Shown here piece by piece: positions 18,001 through 25,304 of a DNA stretch of 64,000 nt (positions are counted from its first letter, which is position 1; each line of letters opens with the position of its first letter). The position numbers and the translations under genes were made by a program. The notes under the pieces are model-generated. The model was not told the origin of the DNA. It did not search any database and was given only the letters and a program-made list of their open reading frames with translations. Origin of the DNA: Paludibacter sp. (GTDB lineage: Bacteria > Bacteroidota > Bacteroidia > Bacteroidales > Paludibacteraceae); the NCBI GenBank assembly GCA_023666945.1, contig JAMPAY010000008.1, positions 39,921 to 103,920 of the forward strand, in the 5' to 3' direction.

Positions 18001-20245
18001 TGCCAAATACGATAGCATCACTGTAACTAAGCATATAGGGTTGTATGAAAATATCCTGAAGAAATCATACGAAAAATATGCGCTATCGGAAGATACTTTC
18101 CCTCACTTCAATAAGAAGATGAAGAACTACTTCAATTGTCTTAATGGCAGTTGGATGCTTCGCCTTGTAAACCAAACTGAAGTCAAGGTTAGAGAAAAGA
18201 TGAGTCTTGTTGCGACCAGCATCGTTATGCAAAAATTCTTACGACGCAATCCAAGAATTATTTGGATTCCTATTTCTCTTGATGAAATACTTCGTGTCAC
18301 CGGTGAGATTGGGTTAAAGATGGAAAGTATCTTTTCTAAAAAGACTCTTGGTGCAAAAGGTGCGATGTCAGATGATTTACTTATGCTGGGGCTTGATGCG
18401 GCAAATCCAGATGCCCCTATTTTGTACTTCTACCCAGTCGAGGTGAAAGCATCAAGCTCATCCCCTATGTCATCAAAAGGTACTCAGCAAGTATGCCATA
18501 CATGGTTACAGTTCAAAGAGCACTTGTTCTCTCATACCGACTTTGAAACCAAGATTTATAGGACATTCTTTGCATCTCAACTACTAGTCAATTCTGAAAA
18601 GTTATATGCCAATAAACTCATTTCGTCAGAATCGTATGAGAAAATCGAATCTTGTCGTTATGCTCTGCTCAATCTTAAATGGAGCATTCAAGAAGTTTTG
18701 CCTGTAAAAGAAATGGGAGTTGCGGCTGTTGTTTCTTTCTTCAGTTCCGCACCTCATAGCATGATTACTCGGCTTGTCGAGAATGTTCCAATATGTGAAA
18801 TTCATTTCTCTGAAAAGGAATGTTTTGAGTTCGTTGTTGATTCTACAAAAGAAGCCCTCTCATTCCTTACAGAGAATGCAATTGTAATTGAGAAAGATGC
18901 TTTAGACGTTCTTTCATCTCCTAATGGAATCTCCTTGCCGGAAATGAAGGTCGCAGAAAGTTCTTTATTTGAAAATGTCGATGAAGGACAAGATGAATCA
19001 GACGATTTATCCTACACTGAACCCCAAAATCATACTGTACACGAAAATGAGATAAAAGATGAGCCGCCGACTGTCACAGATGAGAATACCGATTCTGTCC
19101 AACCTATTCAAATAGTTGTTGGAAAAACAAAAGGAGGTGGACAGGAGATTTTCTTTGAACCTAACAATACAGCAATGGTTTCACACCCAAATTTGGGAAT
19201 CATCGGCACCATGGGTACCGGTAAAACTCAATTTGCACGTTCGTTAATCGCTCAATTCGTCAAAGAAAATGTCCACAATGTTGGAGGGCAACCTATAGGT
19301 CTTCTCATTTTTGATTACAAGGGTGATTATAAAGACAAGGACTTCATAGAAACGATTGGAGGTGAAAGTTATAAGTTCAATTATCCCTTTAATCCTCTTA
19401 AATTAGTGATAAACGATGAGGTTGAAGGGATGAATTTGCCTGCCATCACCGCAGATCGTATTGCTGATTCTTTTGCAAAAGCTTATGGTCTCGGACTAAA
19501 ACAGCAGAGCAATATAAAGCAGGTCATTGTCGAAACCTATGCGGATGCGGGTATCACCCGCGATTCTACTACGTGGAACAATACTGTGCCGACGATGAAT
19601 CAGGTAATCGAAAAGTATTTTGAAAAGTATGACACCAACGATAAAACCTACGCATTGTTCGATAAACTGAGAGACTACTCTATTTTCACAACTAATCAGG
19701 CACAGTGTGTCTCCATGTTCGAATGGCTCAAAGGGGCAAGAGTGATAGATCTTACCCTCTACCCAGACGATACAAAGAAAGTGATCGTCTCGCTGATATC
19801 GGATTTATTCTATGCAGAAATGCGTCAGTTGGGCGGTAGCCGACAGGTAAATGGACTTAGAGAATTAAGAGCAATGATACTCGTGGACGAGGCTCATCAG
19901 TTCTTGAAAAAGGATTTTAACTCATTTCGAAGCATAATTAGCGAAGGACGAATGTTTGGTGTAGGAATGATTTTGTCAACCCAGAACATCAGCGACTTCA
20001 AGACATCCAAGGAGGACTATTCTCAATTCATTCTTAGTTGGGTCATTCATCATGTCAACTCAATTAGCAAAGGCGAATTGACCAGCATATTTGGTGCGAG
20101 TGATCCGAACACAGATAGATATATGGATTTCATCAATAAAGCCAAAATTTTTGAGAGCATTTGCAAAATTGGACATAAAGTATATGGCATCAGAGATCTT
20201 CCATATTTTGAATTGATACAGTCTGAGAAATACAATAAGGAGTAA
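15014..20245 (+). CDS. dptH: DNA phosphorothioation-dependent restriction protein DptH (HerA-like ATPase)
   Basis: A 1743-residue protein. The last ~350 residues form a HerA/FtsK-like ATPase: Walker A in NLGIIGTMGTGKTQFAR (near residue 1395-1410), then LIFDYKGDY, and Walker B in MILVDEAHQFLKK (near residue 1620), followed by STQNISDF. This C-terminal motor and the great length match DptH, the largest subunit of the Dnd restriction complex. The first ~1390 residues hold no motif I recognise, apart from an internal segment IWIPISLDEILRVTG and an acidic linker before the ATPase (DEGQDESDDLSYTEPQ). The start ATG at 15014 was preferred to an upstream GTG. No frame break is found in 5.2 kb. Confidence 0.83.
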   Translation: MSKSFYKYIVSDLLIGWLRNNRPVKGSRYYIMVENDDHRKGLREALKENSVPILVEGIFEGANIQEEGYDTFSLNVGSLNVGNGAPQLIIGDDTTANEDYLTTLRNSVGQTGKYENYGVLYILSKSVLSSLVTASMNIEGTGGPLHPSHIVAKIKADVEDKITKRFEQIYLSKHLDSVSELIYDGTASLFDFESMMTVLGAESIKGHFGLLDMFEDKAIYNPSFSLKDEEMAQRAEHNKALYSRVYTIMNNDDEDKTKALEKFLDEKLSKKVARHFNDWNQIDLQEFLDSESRKTATDSLQLLDVTLSNVGDKLSLVWNSIGKPAKSTKNYIVVCDQTGASEQEVVISLNKGIAQVPKPYKKSGNKILIPVSDQTISFKVGVNDNHHDFFIVRLSCSSNLFKDISHNFSLNKKGEITVKVPDEAIQLEFGKGDLKVELPTPPEWIWSEDECLVIPTEGDNEEETIVFSVDVLGKKQKFTLKLNSAKPVPPLGPDIYPPKKVFHGIERDGQSFKKVTDGEIEHGVYNFWRVFLEWEQLFLETESEAIELQFNELTDKYDCVPRTLALPQEVKDSLKEIFNYFIEKDTVPSLCPIDEELCALYGTYCTAVLKAVQQIPVGESMSRENHNLTRLGTLYDGNKLYLSPFHPLMVAYTLEYMEQSENNEVSFAKKLLSPFYLIPYLTYKGRPMRPYGTSQLQEIRNWLVFEGAENKPQERANDITTKMVKSKMVDFIKNFSYLFFDKESPIVISCIGILEDANLIKGIVEFIKSQYEEGVQRIELHEYVEDLSTETFFEKLNRLDSNDTIDRELRALFSTKERGMCLESKGVYTSQDVIHQLFTRVDFYKHDLKACDNEIGYCHIAFYQMATGSEYVNFPTKETRTELALNGLISIPSTLKKAEDYFIGFGTKGVRTTEGWVHPMTEAYNNLFGNERNDGLNAYNTSLAVTKRFAFKQSHLLESIYNNANWVTFLNPEVDINFFYQQDLYVVHYTDQYTINAKYDSITVTKHIGLYENILKKSYEKYALSEDTFPHFNKKMKNYFNCLNGSWMLRLVNQTEVKVREKMSLVATSIVMQKFLRRNPRIIWIPISLDEILRVTGEIGLKMESIFSKKTLGAKGAMSDDLLMLGLDAANPDAPILYFYPVEVKASSSSPMSSKGTQQVCHTWLQFKEHLFSHTDFETKIYRTFFASQLLVNSEKLYANKLISSESYEKIESCRYALLNLKWSIQEVLPVKEMGVAAVVSFFSSAPHSMITRLVENVPICEIHFSEKECFEFVVDSTKEALSFLTENAIVIEKDALDVLSSPNGISLPEMKVAESSLFENVDEGQDESDDLSYTEPQNHTVHENEIKDEPPTVTDENTDSVQPIQIVVGKTKGGGQEIFFEPNNTAMVSHPNLGIIGTMGTGKTQFARSLIAQFVKENVHNVGGQPIGLLIFDYKGDYKDKDFIETIGGESYKFNYPFNPLKLVINDEVEGMNLPAITADRIADSFAKAYGLGLKQQSNIKQVIVETYADAGITRDSTTWNNTVPTMNQVIEKYFEKYDTNDKTYALFDKLRDYSIFTTNQAQCVSMFEWLKGARVIDLTLYPDDTKKVIVSLISDLFYAEMRQLGGSRQVNGLRELRAMILVDEAHQFLKKDFNSFRSIISEGRMFGVGMILSTQNISDFKTSKEDYSQFILSWVIHHVNSISKGELTSIFGASDPNTDRYMDFINKAKIFESICKIGHKVYGIRDLPYFELIQSEKYNKE

Positions 20246-20246
20246 C

Positions 20247-20409
20247 ATGTCTGATTTTGACAAATACATATCGCAAGGAGAGCCGGGGCTGCGGTCGAAG
20301 GCGAATGCGTGGCAGACGGCTATCGGTTTTTCAGGACGTTGATGGTCTGAAGGTATCAGACTATCTGATTGAGAATCACAAAAAAGATTACATAGCTAAA
20401 AATGACTGA
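20247..20409 (+). pseudogene. Fic-antitoxin-like (VbhA-type) N-terminal fragment, frameshifted
   Basis: The ATG two bases after the dptH stop opens MSDFDKYISQGEPGLRSKAN followed by AWQTAIG, the start of a family linked to Fic-type toxins. The frame is broken by one extra T in the T-run near 20330. The other frame continues with DVDGLKVSDYLIE and then NHKKDYIAKND and a stop. A full member would continue with a VbhA-like helix and, in many cases, a Fic domain; neither is present. Its position suggests it was once part of the same transcript. Confidence 0.6.
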
Positions 20410-22628
20410 TAACAACCAATATATAGGCCTGTTTCACTCGCTGATTCAGCATAAGGAGAGTGAGGTAGTTGAGTTCAAGAAAGCGGAGCTTCGACTTCGA
20501 TGACCTCGGCGAGTATTTCTCGGCGTTGAGCAATGAGGCGAATCTGCGCGGGCTGGATTTCGCGTGGTTAGTTTTTGGCTACGATGAGAAGAAAAGCACG
20601 ATTGTCGGCACATACTATAAGGATGGTGAGCAGGCACTGAATAATCTGAAACATGATTTCTCTCAGCATACTGCTGACCGATTAACTTTTCGGGAGATTA
20701 TTCCGATTGTGGTTGAGGGTAAACGGATTCTTATGTTCAAAATTCCGGCTTCACCTCGCAATATCGTGATGACATGGAAAGGGATTGCTTATTGTCGTGA
20801 TGGTGAGAGCATCAAGCCTATGAATCAATCCAAGATGGATGAGATTCGCGGACAGGCCCCGACTCCGGACTGGTCGGCAGAGATTGTTCCGGATGCGACA
20901 CTTGATGACCTTGATGAAGTTGCCATTGCCAAGGCGCGGAAGATGTTCAAGAAGGTACATAATCGTATTCCGGTCGAAGAGGTCAATAAGTGGACCGACG
21001 AAGAGTTTCTTAGCAAATGTGAGCTGATGGTTAACGGCAAATTGCGCCGGGCAGCAATCATTCTTCTTGGCAAAATGTTCAGCGACAGCAAACTGCGTCC
21101 GGCTGTTGCCGAGGTTACATGGACGCTACGCGACTCAAAGCAGGAGGTTGTTGACTATGAGCATTTCTCAGTGCCATTCATTCTGACTGTTGATGAGATT
21201 CTTGCCAAGATTCATAATCTGACCTTGCGAGAGATGCCCGGCGGCACACTGTTTCCCGACACGATGAAACAGTATGACGATTACACCATACGCGAGGCAC
21301 TTCATAACTGCATAGCTCATGAAGATTATACTCTGCAACAACGTATCAACCTCGTCGAAAACCCAGGATTCCTCTATTACGCCAATGGCGGGACGTTTAT
21401 TCCCGGCACATTGGAGAATGCACTTGAGACACAAGGACCGCAGCGTTTCTTCCGCAATGCGTGTCTTTGCAAGGCGATGGTGCATTTCAATATGATTGAC
21501 ACCGTTAGCCGTGGTATCAAGAAGATGTTTACCAATCAGATGGAACGTCGCTTCCCGATGCCTGATTATGAGATTGACAACGAGAAAAAAGAGGTGGCGG
21601 TGCGCATCTACGGCAATGCTATCAACGAGCGTTATACCAAACTGCTCAAAGAGAATGACACACTCACTTTACATGACTGTATCTCTCTTGATGCCATACA
21701 GAAAGGTCACCGCATAGACGAAGAAATTGCGCAAGATCTGCTGAAGCGTGGCTTGATTGAAGGCGAAGCCCCCAACTACACCATTTCCATCGGTGTTGCC
21801 AAAGCCTCCAAGCAACTTCCCGGCTACACGAAAGCCAAAGGATTGGAAAAAGTGAAACTCAAACAGATGGTTCTCCAACTTCTCAAACATGCCGGAACTG
21901 ATGGTGCAATGAGAGATGTTGTATTTGACTACCTTAAGGATGTCCTACCAGCTCATAAGACACGAGAACAACAACTTCGGTTTGTTGGCAGGCTTTTGGT
22001 TGAAATGGATAGTGATAACCTTATATGTCGTGATGGATTAAAATGGCGACTTCGGTCAGATAATAATTATTTTCGGTCGGATTACTCACAAAGAAGAACA
22101 GATATGTCAAAAGCAAAACTGAAAAAACATCTGCTGTCGCTCACAAAGGAGCAAGTAGTCGATATAATGCTTGAACTTTATGGCGCAAGCAAAGAGGCCA
22201 ATGCGTGGCTGGAGTTCTATCTCGAGCCAAACAGCGATGTAGAGTTGGAGAAATATAAGAGAGCTATCCGTAGCCAATTCTACGGAAGAAACGATTACCC
22301 GAAGGATCCGAGTTTCAGGGAGTGCAACACACTCGTCACCGCATTCAAGAAACTTGTACCCGACCCTCATGCCATCGCCGACTTGATGCTATTCTACGTT
22401 GAGCAGGGTTGTAGCCTGACCGCCCAATTCGGAGATTATGAAGAACCATTCTACACTGCATTGGAGAACAATTTCAACAAGGCGGTCAAATTCATAGCGC
22501 AGAATGGTCTTTTAGCTGAATTTGCACCAAGAATGAAAAAGATGATTGAGTCGGTTGAATGCTGTGGCTACGGCTTCCCCGACACCCTGTGGGATATGTA
22601 TTATGAATACGCCGAGGAAGACTTATGA
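20402..22628 (+). pseudogene. AlbA_2 (Schlafen-like) ATP-binding protein fused to a DUF6155-like domain, frameshifted near its 5' end
   Basis: The natural start is the ATG at 20402 (MTDNNQYIGLFHSLIQ, then V-V-E-F-K-K-A-E), overlapping the Fic-like remnant. The frame breaks at 20486-20489; the next frame is open for ~710 residues from SFDFDDLGEYFSALSNEANLRG. The N-terminal AlbA_2/divergent AAA_4 domain is followed by a RecG-C/HATPase_c_4-type domain (EALHNCIAHEDY through YEID, about 21290-21580) and winged-helix segments. The last ~174 residues (from Met at 22104, MSKAKLKKHLLSLTKEQVVDIMLELYGA) look like DUF6155, elsewhere usually a separate protein; an internal start there is possible. These proteins are frequent cargo near restriction loci. 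Confidence 0.7.
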
Positions 22629-22684
22629 CGATATCGGAACTTATAGCAAAGTTGCAGGTCTGTGACCCAAAAGCAGAAGTATGA
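22625..22684 (+). pseudogene. Short gene remnant
   Basis: A 19-residue frame, MTISELIAKLQVCDPKAEV, begins in an ATGA overlap with the preceding stop. The opening resembles the conserved start M-T-I-S-E-L-I of small element-borne proteins, but it stops at once, so it is probably the 5' stump of a truncated gene. The following ~480 bases up to the IS contain no convincing frame on either strand. Confidence 0.4.
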
Positions 22685-22903
22685 TTTCTCTGCCTGTCAT
22701 TATTTGATACCACGACTGTATTTTTCATCCTTTCAAGAACGCCGACTTTGGAGGCAGTGACAATCCCGAGCCTGCGGGCGAGCGGCAAGATGTTTTCGGG
22801 TGCCTGAAAGAATTTCGGGTGCCGCAAAACACAACTTGCTATTGCCGTGTGGCAATATGACCGGTCTATATTTCATACCGACCGGGGTTCCGCTTCATCT
22901 GTG

Positions 22904-22948
22904 TGGTATTCCGTTGAAGTCAGGGCGGAATACGGTTTGGTATTCCGT
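22904..22948. repeat. Repeated TGGTATTCCGT boxes forming an inverted repeat
   Basis: TGGTATTCCGT occurs at 22904-22914 and 22938-22948, and its inverted form CGGAATAC at 22926-22933, so the last two make an 8-bp palindrome with a 6-nt spacer. They lie in the otherwise non-coding, GC-richer stretch between the gene remnant and the IS3 element. Function unknown; iteron-like or protein-binding sites are possible. Confidence 0.4.
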
Positions 22949-23165
22949 CATTGCACCATCGGTATGATATGCCGTAAACACGAGATTATATGATGCAAGT
23001 TCTGAAACATGTTGTATAGTAGTTCCCTGAATCAGACCGATTTGCCGCGGACTTTGCGTACTGTGATTTAACTTTTATTATTTTTTCGACGGACTTCGTT
23101 CGGCTTGGCGGTCTCGGATTGGACGGGGGCTCACAAAGCCCACGCCCCCTCCCAATCCGGGATCG

Positions 23166-23983
23166 TCAAGCCGCAGAGGCTTTCGCCCGCAAGTAGTATT
23201 GTTGTGGCGGGAGGTTGTTCAATCGGCTATGTCCGCGAGCGGTATTGTAGTAGTTGATATACCATGAGATGCCCTGACGCATAGCCTGCACCGTCGTATG
23301 AGGATGCAGATACACATATTCTGTCTTGAGCGTGTGCCAGAAGCGTTCTATCCAATGGTTGTCAAGGCAGCGGCCTCTGCCATCCATGCTGATCTGAATC
23401 CCAAGCGTTTTAAGGGTCTCTACCCATAGTGGGCACGTGTATTGGCTACCCTGGTCGGAGTTGATTATTTCAGGTTTGCCATACACTTCTATTGCCCGCT
23501 CAAGAACCTCTTTGGCATTCCTGTCTTCAAGAGTGGTGTAGAGTCCCCAACTGACTATCAACCTGCTGTAAGCGTCTATTATGGCATACAGATATGCATG
23601 TCCGTGCGGCATGGCGATATATGTAATATCGGTGCTCCACACCTGGTTAGGTCTGGTTATGTTCATTTTGCGAAGAAGATATGGATGGATGTATCCGGCC
23701 TTTCCGGGCTTGCTTGGATTGGGCTTGGGATAGCTGGCTCAATAGCCATCTTCCGCATCAGACGGCGCACGCGCTTAATTCCAATCAGCACGCCTAACCC
23801 GATGAGTGCCAACCGCATCTGACGCACGCCCTTGGCCGGATGAAGGTCATGGATACGGTCTATCCTGCTGCATATGTCGAGTTCTTCTGTGCCTGGTTCG
23901 ACAGGCTTGTAATAGTAGCTGCCTTTGCTTATCCCTAAAATGTCAAGCTGACGGTTTAGGCTGAGTTTTGATTTTGGGGACAC
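23166..23983 (-). pseudogene. IS3-family transposase OrfB, frameshifted
   Basis: The N-terminal part reads LSLNRQLDILGISKGSYYYK and a helix-turn-helix-like block ending KRVRRLMRKMAIEP. The C-terminal part (from MNITRPNQVWSTDITYI) is a retroviral-type integrase core: first Asp in WSTDITY, second in NSDQGSQYT, and Glu within the WIERFWHTLKTEYV segment. The two parts are in different frames; the shift lies near plus 23731-23740, where the -frame reading would give Y-P-K-P-N-P-S-K-P-G-K-A-G. A GTG overlapping the orfA stop, or ribosomal frameshifting from orfA, would start it. Confidence 0.8.
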
Positions 23984-24306
23984 TAATCCTTTGCGGGCAT
24001 CACGATCCCCAAGGCTTCGGATGCCCGCTTTGCAAAATCCAGTTCCATCTCCAGCTCGCCTATCTTGCGGTGAAGGTTGTCGATTTTCTTTTGAGTCTGC
24101 TCCTGGGAGGGGGCGGGACTGCTTACAGAACCTCCGAAGAGGCCTGCGGCTTTGTCCTCCAACTCCTTCTTCCATGTGTAGACTGCGGTCTTTGACACGC
24201 CGTACTTCTTCATGATTTCCTGTACGGTCATCTGGCCGCTTACTGCAGCCAAGGCCACCTTGGCTTTCACCTCGGGGCTGATTTTGATCTGTTGCTTTTT
24301 CTCCAT
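23983..24306 (-). CDS. IS3-family transposase OrfA
   Basis: A 107-residue protein starting MEKKQQIKISPEVKAKVALA, with a helix-turn-helix (GQMTVQEIMKKYGVSKTAVYTWKKEL, about residues 25-48) and a leucine-zipper-like C-terminal helix (QKKIDNLHRKIGELEMELDF) used for multimerisation. In IS3 elements OrfA binds the ends and is joined to OrfB by a -1 frameshift. The frame is intact and overlaps the orfB frame. Confidence 0.85.
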   Translation of the reverse strand: MEKKQQIKISPEVKAKVALAAVSGQMTVQEIMKKYGVSKTAVYTWKKELEDKAAGLFGGSVSSPAPSQEQTQKKIDNLHRKIGELEMELDFAKRASEALGIVMPAKD

Positions 24307-24371
24307 TGTATGGCGAAGTTAGTGATTTTTTGTCCGCCAACAAACGGTTCAGTTTCTTGGGAGCATTATAG

Positions 24372-24563
24372 TCCTCTTGTGGTGCCGAGTTCTTGAACTC
24401 TTTCTGTCACGAGTTGCGCCACTTGACGGACGACATCGCATTGGAGGAAGGGATGCAGATTGCGGGAGAAGAACCCGCTTACCTCACAGGAGACATAGCA
24501 TTACTGCTCTCTGATATCGTGTGCAAACTCACATGCAAACATTGCAGAGAAGAGAGGGAATGA
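24372..24563 (+). pseudogene. C-terminal gene remnant next to the right repeat
   Basis: An open frame without a start codon encodes about 63 residues (A-E-F-L-N-S-F-C-H-E-L-R-H-L and then IAGEEPAYLTGDIALLLSDI, ending CKHCREERE). Amino acid composition looks like real coding sequence. It may be the 3' part of a gene cut by the IS3 insertion. No function recognised. Confidence 0.4.
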
Positions 24564-24590
24564 AATAAATATTTTCAATACTATTAGTTA

Positions 24591-24620
24591 TCGTTTATTT
24601 GTTGTACTTTTGTTGCGCAT
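24591..24620 (+). repeat. Right copy of the 30-bp direct repeat bounding the island (attR candidate)
   Basis: Identical over all 30 bases to 9002-9031. It directly follows the last gene remnant, and the sequence beyond it is host intergenic DNA in front of the BspA-like gene. It also contains TACTTTTG, but without a TTG at -33. Confidence 0.75.
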
Positions 24621-24714
24621 AAGAATAACGTATACTTATATATTGCTATTTATCAATATAATACTAACAAAAACACGATTTGACAAAATGAAAGTCCGAT
24701 AAGATGTCGTCGAA

Positions 24715-24757
24715 GTCTCGTTACGGTCTCGTTACGGTCTCGTTATGGTCTCGTACG
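24715..24757 (+). repeat. Four tandem 11-mers
   Basis: GTCTCGTTACG twice, GTCTCGTTATG once and a shortened GTCTCGTACG, head to tail, about 95 nt outside the right island repeat. The following ORF of 60 codons starting inside the array lacks coding character. Apart from the array, the 24621-25000 region shows nothing I can name. Confidence 0.75.
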
Positions 24758-25004
24758 AAAAAAAGAGGGCTAAAAAACCTCCACAGAAAGATAAAGCAAC
24801 CAAACAAAAGACAAATATTACAAGTATAGAAGATATATCTGTCATTTTATCAAATAGCAGCAGTACTCGTTTAAAAGGATATATATTAGGTTGTCTGAGT
24901 ATTTGCTTCGGAAAAGTTACTAAATGAAGTTTAGATGTCATTACCTATTTTTACTTCACAATTGATTATTGAAAATAATGCATAAAAAAAAGTACAACAT
25001 ACAC

Positions 25005-25035
25005 TTGCACAATTAAATAACTTTATCTACCTTTG
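25005..25035 (+). promoter_or_regulatory. Promoter of the BspA-like gene
   Basis: TTG (25005-25007), 20 nt, TACCTTTG (25028-25035). It predicts a 5' untranslated leader of about 265 nt, unusually long for this window. Confidence 0.6.
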
Positions 25036-25080
25036 CAACTGAAAAATGTGGAATTTTCTACACATATATGTTATACCCTT

Positions 25081-25268
25081 ATCAGAGATTTATAAATCTC
25101 TGATTGACAGAGTTTTACCCCCCCACCACCACCACCACCACCACCTGTAAGACTTTTCCGTATACTTGTAGGGTTGGACAAATTGTGTCGCAACCGCTAT
25201 GAGTCGCTATTTTTACGATCTTTCAACGAGAACAGGCATGCCTATCACACACAGGCATACCTGTTCTC
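25081..25268 (+). promoter_or_regulatory. Structured leader of the BspA-like gene
   Basis: Three elements lie between the predicted start of transcription and the gene: a perfect 24-bp palindrome (25081-25104, half-site ATCAGAGATTTA), a C-run followed by about eight CAC/ACC triplets (25119-25145), and a hairpin with 15-nt arms (25228-25242 with 25254-25268, arm GAGAACAGGCATGCC, one mismatch, 11-nt loop). The last hairpin ends 36 nt before the start codon. This looks like a regulated leader or attenuator, but I recognise no known riboswitch. Confidence 0.45.
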
Positions 25269-25304
25269 TGTGCATATAAAACCTGCATTTCTGAATCAAT
25301 AATT

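Larger units (their letters stand above)
23166..24306 (-). mobile_element. IS3-family insertion sequence, damaged
   Basis: Two overlapping transposase frames (helix-turn-helix OrfA and DDE OrfB) in the order and overlap typical of IS3. The coordinates cover the coding part only; I could not identify terminal inverted repeats or a target-site duplication by eye. OrfB carries a frameshift, so the element is probably inactive. It lies inside the island, between gene remnants. Confidence 0.75.

Noticed and set aside
22492..22827. Minus-strand frame of 111 codons across the end of the AlbA_2/DUF6155 gene
   Set aside because: Half of it is antisense to a clear coding region and I recognise no family, so it is left as unexplained sequence.
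23442..23822. Plus-strand frames over the IS3 transposase
   Set aside because: Antisense shadows of orfB, whose DDE motifs are clear.
24745..24927. 60-codon plus-strand frame beside the tandem 11-mers (and a 69-codon minus frame)
   Set aside because: It starts inside the repeat array, has low-complexity basic content and no family resemblance.
25119..25145. CAC triplet run as a CRISPR or coding repeat
   Set aside because: It is a simple trinucleotide run without spacers; no CRISPR array is present in the window.
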